Source of the DNA: Chryseobacterium indologenes
Lineage (GTDB): Bacteria > Bacteroidota > Bacteroidia > Flavobacteriales > Weeksellaceae
Length of the DNA: 64,000 bases
Assembly: GCA_002439165.1 (NCBI GenBank)
Contig: DJTE01000046.1
Span: 62,001-126,000 of the forward strand
Reading direction: 5' to 3'
Shown: in pieces, positions 62,001 to 64,000 of the stretch
How the letters are laid out: every line of letters starts with the position of its first letter
Numbering within the stretch: the first letter of the stretch is position 1
The notes under the pieces: generated by a model
The model's input: only the letters and a program-made list of their open reading frames with translations
Databases searched by the model: none
Told to the model about the DNA's origin: nothing
Program-made: the position numbers and the translations under genes

Positions 62001-64000
62001 AAACGGGGAAAGTGTACGCCAATATTCCGTTGGTCAGTTTCTGTCTTTCCATTGTCTTTTTTCCCTGTCCGTCCTGAAAGTAGATATTTACAGATGCTCC
62101 GGGAATCGCAGAATAGGCATAAACTACCACCTGAGAACCTCTCATCACCTTATCTTTCGGGCCTATAACTTTTAAAAACGGATACTGATTTCCCCCCAAT
62201 TTCTTTTGGCTCCATACCTCAAAATCCTGTTCTGTTTTTATGGTGTCTCTGCCTTCAATATTATATACAAGAAGCCTGTAATCTCCGGGATCAAGTCTCC
62301 CTAAATTCAGTTCTTTATCATCTTTTGTTCCGTCTATAAGGGTTTTAAGGGCTTTCCAATTTTTACGGTTTTCAGACTGGTCATAACGGTCATGCGGGAA
62401 TTTTTTCAGAAACTCTTTTCCGGACATTCCCGGGAGTGTCTGAACCTTATTTTCAAAATTGCTTCTCAGAACGCGTTCCGGCTGTTTCAGCTGAATAAGT
62501 TTTACCCTGTAACTTTTATTTAAGGATACATCGTTATAGTTGAAGGCTTTTACCTTTATCTTCAGCTCATCTTCTGCAAAAGTTTCTTTTATTTCATCGG
62601 TTTTTAAATAATGGGAAACTGAAGCCACTTTCACATCTGTTTCTGCGAACTGGGTTTCGCCATTGATGTCTGTTGCAGATGTTTTTATTTTATAGTTATG
62701 AACCTGTATCCCTTCCGTGTTTTCGTCTTTTTTAAGATCAATTTTAATAACGAATTCTCCTTTGTCATCCGTTTCCGCCTTTCCCAGAATTGAATTTTCA
62801 TTGTTGTAACTCTCGTACGGATACCACCAGAAATACCTTTGACGGATATTCTCTTTTTTAATTTCATAATTAACGCTGGTATTACTCAATGGAATTCCGG
62901 AGAAAGTAACTGCTCTCCCTCTCAGCTCAATGGTTTCACCGTACTTATAATCTTTTTTAATGGTGTCAAAAGTGATCTCAAATTTGGGACGCTTATATTC
63001 TTCCACAGAAAAATATTTATAATCATTAATATATCTTCCGTTATGATAAGCGTAGACTGCAAGCCTGAACTGCCCGTTCAGTCTATCTTTTGGCAGCACA
63101 AAGCTTCCGCTGTATGATCCAAATGCGTTGGTACTGAACTTTTGGGTACTGACCACCTGGCTGTTGGCATCATACAAGGTTACCGTCTGTTCATTGTTTG
63201 TAACAACTTTTTCTATTGTTTTTTCTTCATCTGTAAAGGTGGATATGGCTTTAAAATAGACGGTCTGCCCTGGTCTGAAGATCTGCCTGTCCAGAAAAAG
63301 CTGGGTATGCGGATAATAATCCTTATAAGAACTTGAGAGATATGCTCCCTCTACCAAATTATAATCATTAGTTGCCGGATCATAGATCAGGTAACGGGAG
63401 GAACGATAATAGTCTGATTTTTCGGAAGGGAATCTGGCCAGATTATCCGTATCGATCATCAGCTGGGTTTCATCGATTCCGGAATAGTTTCTGAAATTAA
63501 ATTTAAAAAGCCGGGTATTGGGTTTTAATTTTCCATTCGCACGGTCAACCAGAATATGGTCTTTTTTTTCATCATAAATAAGCATAGAAGAGGTGATAAT
63601 AAACATGACTTTTGAGACCTCTTCTCCGTTGGTATACTCTCCGATATATATTCCTTTCGGGAGCCCTTTCATCTCAAGGGCTGTACTGTACCCGAGATAG
63701 TCTTTTTTATTGGGAAGTGTAAAGGTATCTGTTCTGAAAAGGGTTTTATCTATTTTTTTATATTCATCTTCCTGAATATACCTCCCGCCATAGCCTAAAT
63801 ATCCCAGTTGCTCCAGCTGGTTTTTCACATTATTGACCTGATAAATTTTAAGAATAAAACGGTCTGCATTTTTATGATCAGCAACCATCTGGAATGGTTT
63901 TCCGGGTTCATTATGAGTTTCAAGGAAAAGGGTAAGGGAAGCCGCTTTTATCTGGTTTTCCTGCCGGGTGATATTGCTCAGAAATTTTGAACCGGGATAT
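59017..64000 (-). CDS. Alpha-2-macroglobulin family protein, copy 2 (5' end outside the window)
   Basis: The reading frame is open to the window edge: upstream of the Met at 63888 it continues as YPGSKFLSNI, matching YPKSPFLENI in copy 1, so the real start lies beyond 64000. At least 1660 residues are seen. MG2-like TVYFKAISTFTD near 63260, then the bait-like segment (61315-61600), NLNETAFFYPNLKTD, and the helical and receptor-type ends (ITDFTFFGLHRAALI). No CxEQ thioester. Over the shared parts copies 1 and 2 are clearly paralogous, with long identical runs such as LNDWGW and VNHAGA. First gene seen of the macroglobulin-ecotin operon. Confidence 0.9.
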   Translation of the reverse strand, partial: YPGSKFLSNITRQENQIKAASLTLFLETHNEPGKPFQMVADHKNADRFILKIYQVNNVKNQLEQLGYLGYGGRYIQEDEYKKIDKTLFRTDTFTLPNKKDYLGYSTALEMKGLPKGIYIGEYTNGEEVSKVMFIITSSMLIYDEKKDHILVDRANGKLKPNTRLFKFNFRNYSGIDETQLMIDTDNLARFPSEKSDYYRSSRYLIYDPATNDYNLVEGAYLSSSYKDYYPHTQLFLDRQIFRPGQTVYFKAISTFTDEEKTIEKVVTNNEQTVTLYDANSQVVSTQKFSTNAFGSYSGSFVLPKDRLNGQFRLAVYAYHNGRYINDYKYFSVEEYKRPKFEITFDTIKKDYKYGETIELRGRAVTFSGIPLSNTSVNYEIKKENIRQRYFWWYPYESYNNENSILGKAETDDKGEFVIKIDLKKDENTEGIQVHNYKIKTSATDINGETQFAETDVKVASVSHYLKTDEIKETFAEDELKIKVKAFNYNDVSLNKSYRVKLIQLKQPERVLRSNFENKVQTLPGMSGKEFLKKFPHDRYDQSENRKNWKALKTLIDGTKDDKELNLGRLDPGDYRLLVYNIEGRDTIKTEQDFEVWSQKKLGGNQYPFLKVIGPKDKVMRGSQVVVYAYSAIPGASVNIYFQDGQGKKTMERQKLTNGILAYTFPVSREKNITKYNVQFVLAQYNDVQNQYAQISIKEEEDPLKIELTTFRDKVEPDSKEKWSVKISGKNNEKVIAEVLANMYDKSLDKFVPNTYNFIKYYRPVNTIQDYNIRNLTQTLEWYQKVDYLETRGVYIPKFNWFEDDVFFKLMLKYGLITDTDGDGIDDMNDACPTVPGVASYNGCPPNRNAVMEMTSRSDREKDRFDGDDEMRASDKKDTAQEEKNKEELNGVKARQNLNETAFFYPNLKTDASGNVSFEFTTPEALTKWKLMFLAHTIDLRTAILEKDIITRKKLSVNPNYPRFLREGDELNFQTKISNLTDRNMSGAASLQILNAETNEDISKLFGITSVQDFEVKDTGNSVVSWKIKTPFNKATSIIIKVVAKAGEYSDGEQIPVAVLSNRMMVTDAVPVFVKEGQTKTFTLQNLKNNTSSTIENISNTLELKTNPVWEILFALPDLSQNLNITSDAIFNTWFADIVGTEIFKANPRMKTVFDEYKSADLLKSNLEKNQELKQVLLEETPWVLDAQSETETMNRISRLFEVNAMKASINSDWKLLLQYQNGDGGFPWLPGFRSSYVSSLYILRNLGKMNEWLKGGINQYQSGQADMVSALIHYIDRELENHWKENENTPWSNFALDYLDSRRYWEKEYPLQGIGASLKQNIITRADKFKITDFTFFGLHRAALIYDSYGLKNTSKKLIKYLKETSVSSETQGAYWKQNLNDWGWYESKAVNHAGAIEAFSKVTPEDVNFIEESKVWLATQKETNSWGNSRTTAEIIYTLMNSGKSWTTPEADKATATWGGKEVIPQTKTTGYLKQTIHSDKVDKKLAEVTVTKSGPGIAQGGLFWQYYENLENIKSTETYLSMTREYYKKIKTANGEELVKITDSSPLTVGDRITVRMILNTDRPMQYIHLKDMRAAGLEPVDVLSGYQYKNNLGYYQATKDASTNFYIYYMPKGKYVFEYDLVCNASGSFSSGFAALQNYYAPQMNARTKGDKIEIRK
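61315..61600 (-). other. Bait-like segment of macroglobulin copy 2
   Basis: Between FNWFEDDVFF and NLNETAFFYP. It begins with a thrombospondin type-3 repeat (DTDGDGIDDMNDACP then YNGCP) and continues with a Lys/Arg/Asp/Glu-rich stretch (SDREKDRFDGDDEMRASDKK). Confidence 0.75.
61468..61548 (-). other. Thrombospondin type-3 repeat in macroglobulin copy 2
   Basis: Encodes DTDGDGIDDMNDACP ... NGCP: aspartates at alternate positions for calcium and two cysteines that would pair, the exact TSP3 pattern seen in OmpA-type proteins. Confidence 0.85.

Overview
The window looks like chromosomal DNA of a Bacteroidota bacterium of the Flavobacteriia, most like Chryseobacterium or a close relative. The evidence is the AT-rich sequence, a SusC/SusD pair with a polysaccharide-utilisation locus, many secreted proteins beginning MKK with signal peptides ending near AQ, lipoproteins with SC-type lipoboxes, absence of clear Shine-Dalgarno sites, and repeated TAnnTTTG promoter -7 boxes. 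No rRNA, tRNA, CRISPR array, phage or insertion sequence was seen. The species assignment is inference.

Layout. 1-4.1 kb (+ strand): a Gfo/Idh/MocA oxidoreductase, a small secreted protein, a 3-hydroxyacyl-CoA dehydrogenase, a polytopic membrane protein and a very acidic 79-residue protein. 4.1-10 kb (- strand): a META lipoprotein, pheT, an M23 peptidase and dnaN. 10-13 kb: dgkA (+), an SGNH hydrolase, and a barstar-like inhibitor behind a DUF3667 membrane protein. 12.9-22 kb (- strand): purL, two tandem secreted serine hydrolases with a CBM48-like C-terminal domain, a WG-repeat protein and purB. 22.2-23.3 kb: a 46-residue double-glycine leader peptide (bacteriocin-like) and a small secreted protein, surrounded by repeat-rich intergenic DNA. 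23.8-34.4 kb (- strand): a glycan locus SusC-SusD-glucoamylase-like lipoprotein (GH144-like)-alpha/beta hydrolase-(YD-like protein)-GH3 BglX; the gene set suggests beta-1,2-glucan or a similar beta-glucan. 34.8-35.8 kb (+): DUF4197 and DUF493 proteins. 36-41.8 kb (- strand): ArsC-like reductase, deoxynucleoside kinase, a secreted propeller-like protein coupled to another serine hydrolase, glutaminyl cyclase, and a VOC/GNAT/SRPBCC trio. 41.9-48.2 kb (- strand): CPA1 antiporter, bestrophin, DUF2490, DUF1398, two more VOC proteins, and small membrane, secreted and DUF1569 proteins. 48.4-52 kb (- strand): a TolC-HlyD-ABC permease export operon with no ATPase in it. 52.6-64 kb (- strand): two tandem giant alpha-2-macroglobulins (the upstream one running off the window) followed by an ecotin, closed by a strong terminator.

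How the genes work together. The most distinctive block is the last: two macroglobulin-type protease traps and a serine-protease inhibitor (ecotin) in one apparent transcription unit, which reads as an envelope shield against foreign proteases. The two macroglobulins are alike over most of their length but differ completely in the short segment where the protease bait normally lies: one carries a thrombospondin type-3 calcium-binding repeat, the other a short motif resembling the N-terminal signature of SusC receptors. The glycan locus has a hairpin between the SusCD genes and the enzyme genes that could set their relative expression. The double-glycine peptide with four cysteines is the best candidate for an undescribed small product.
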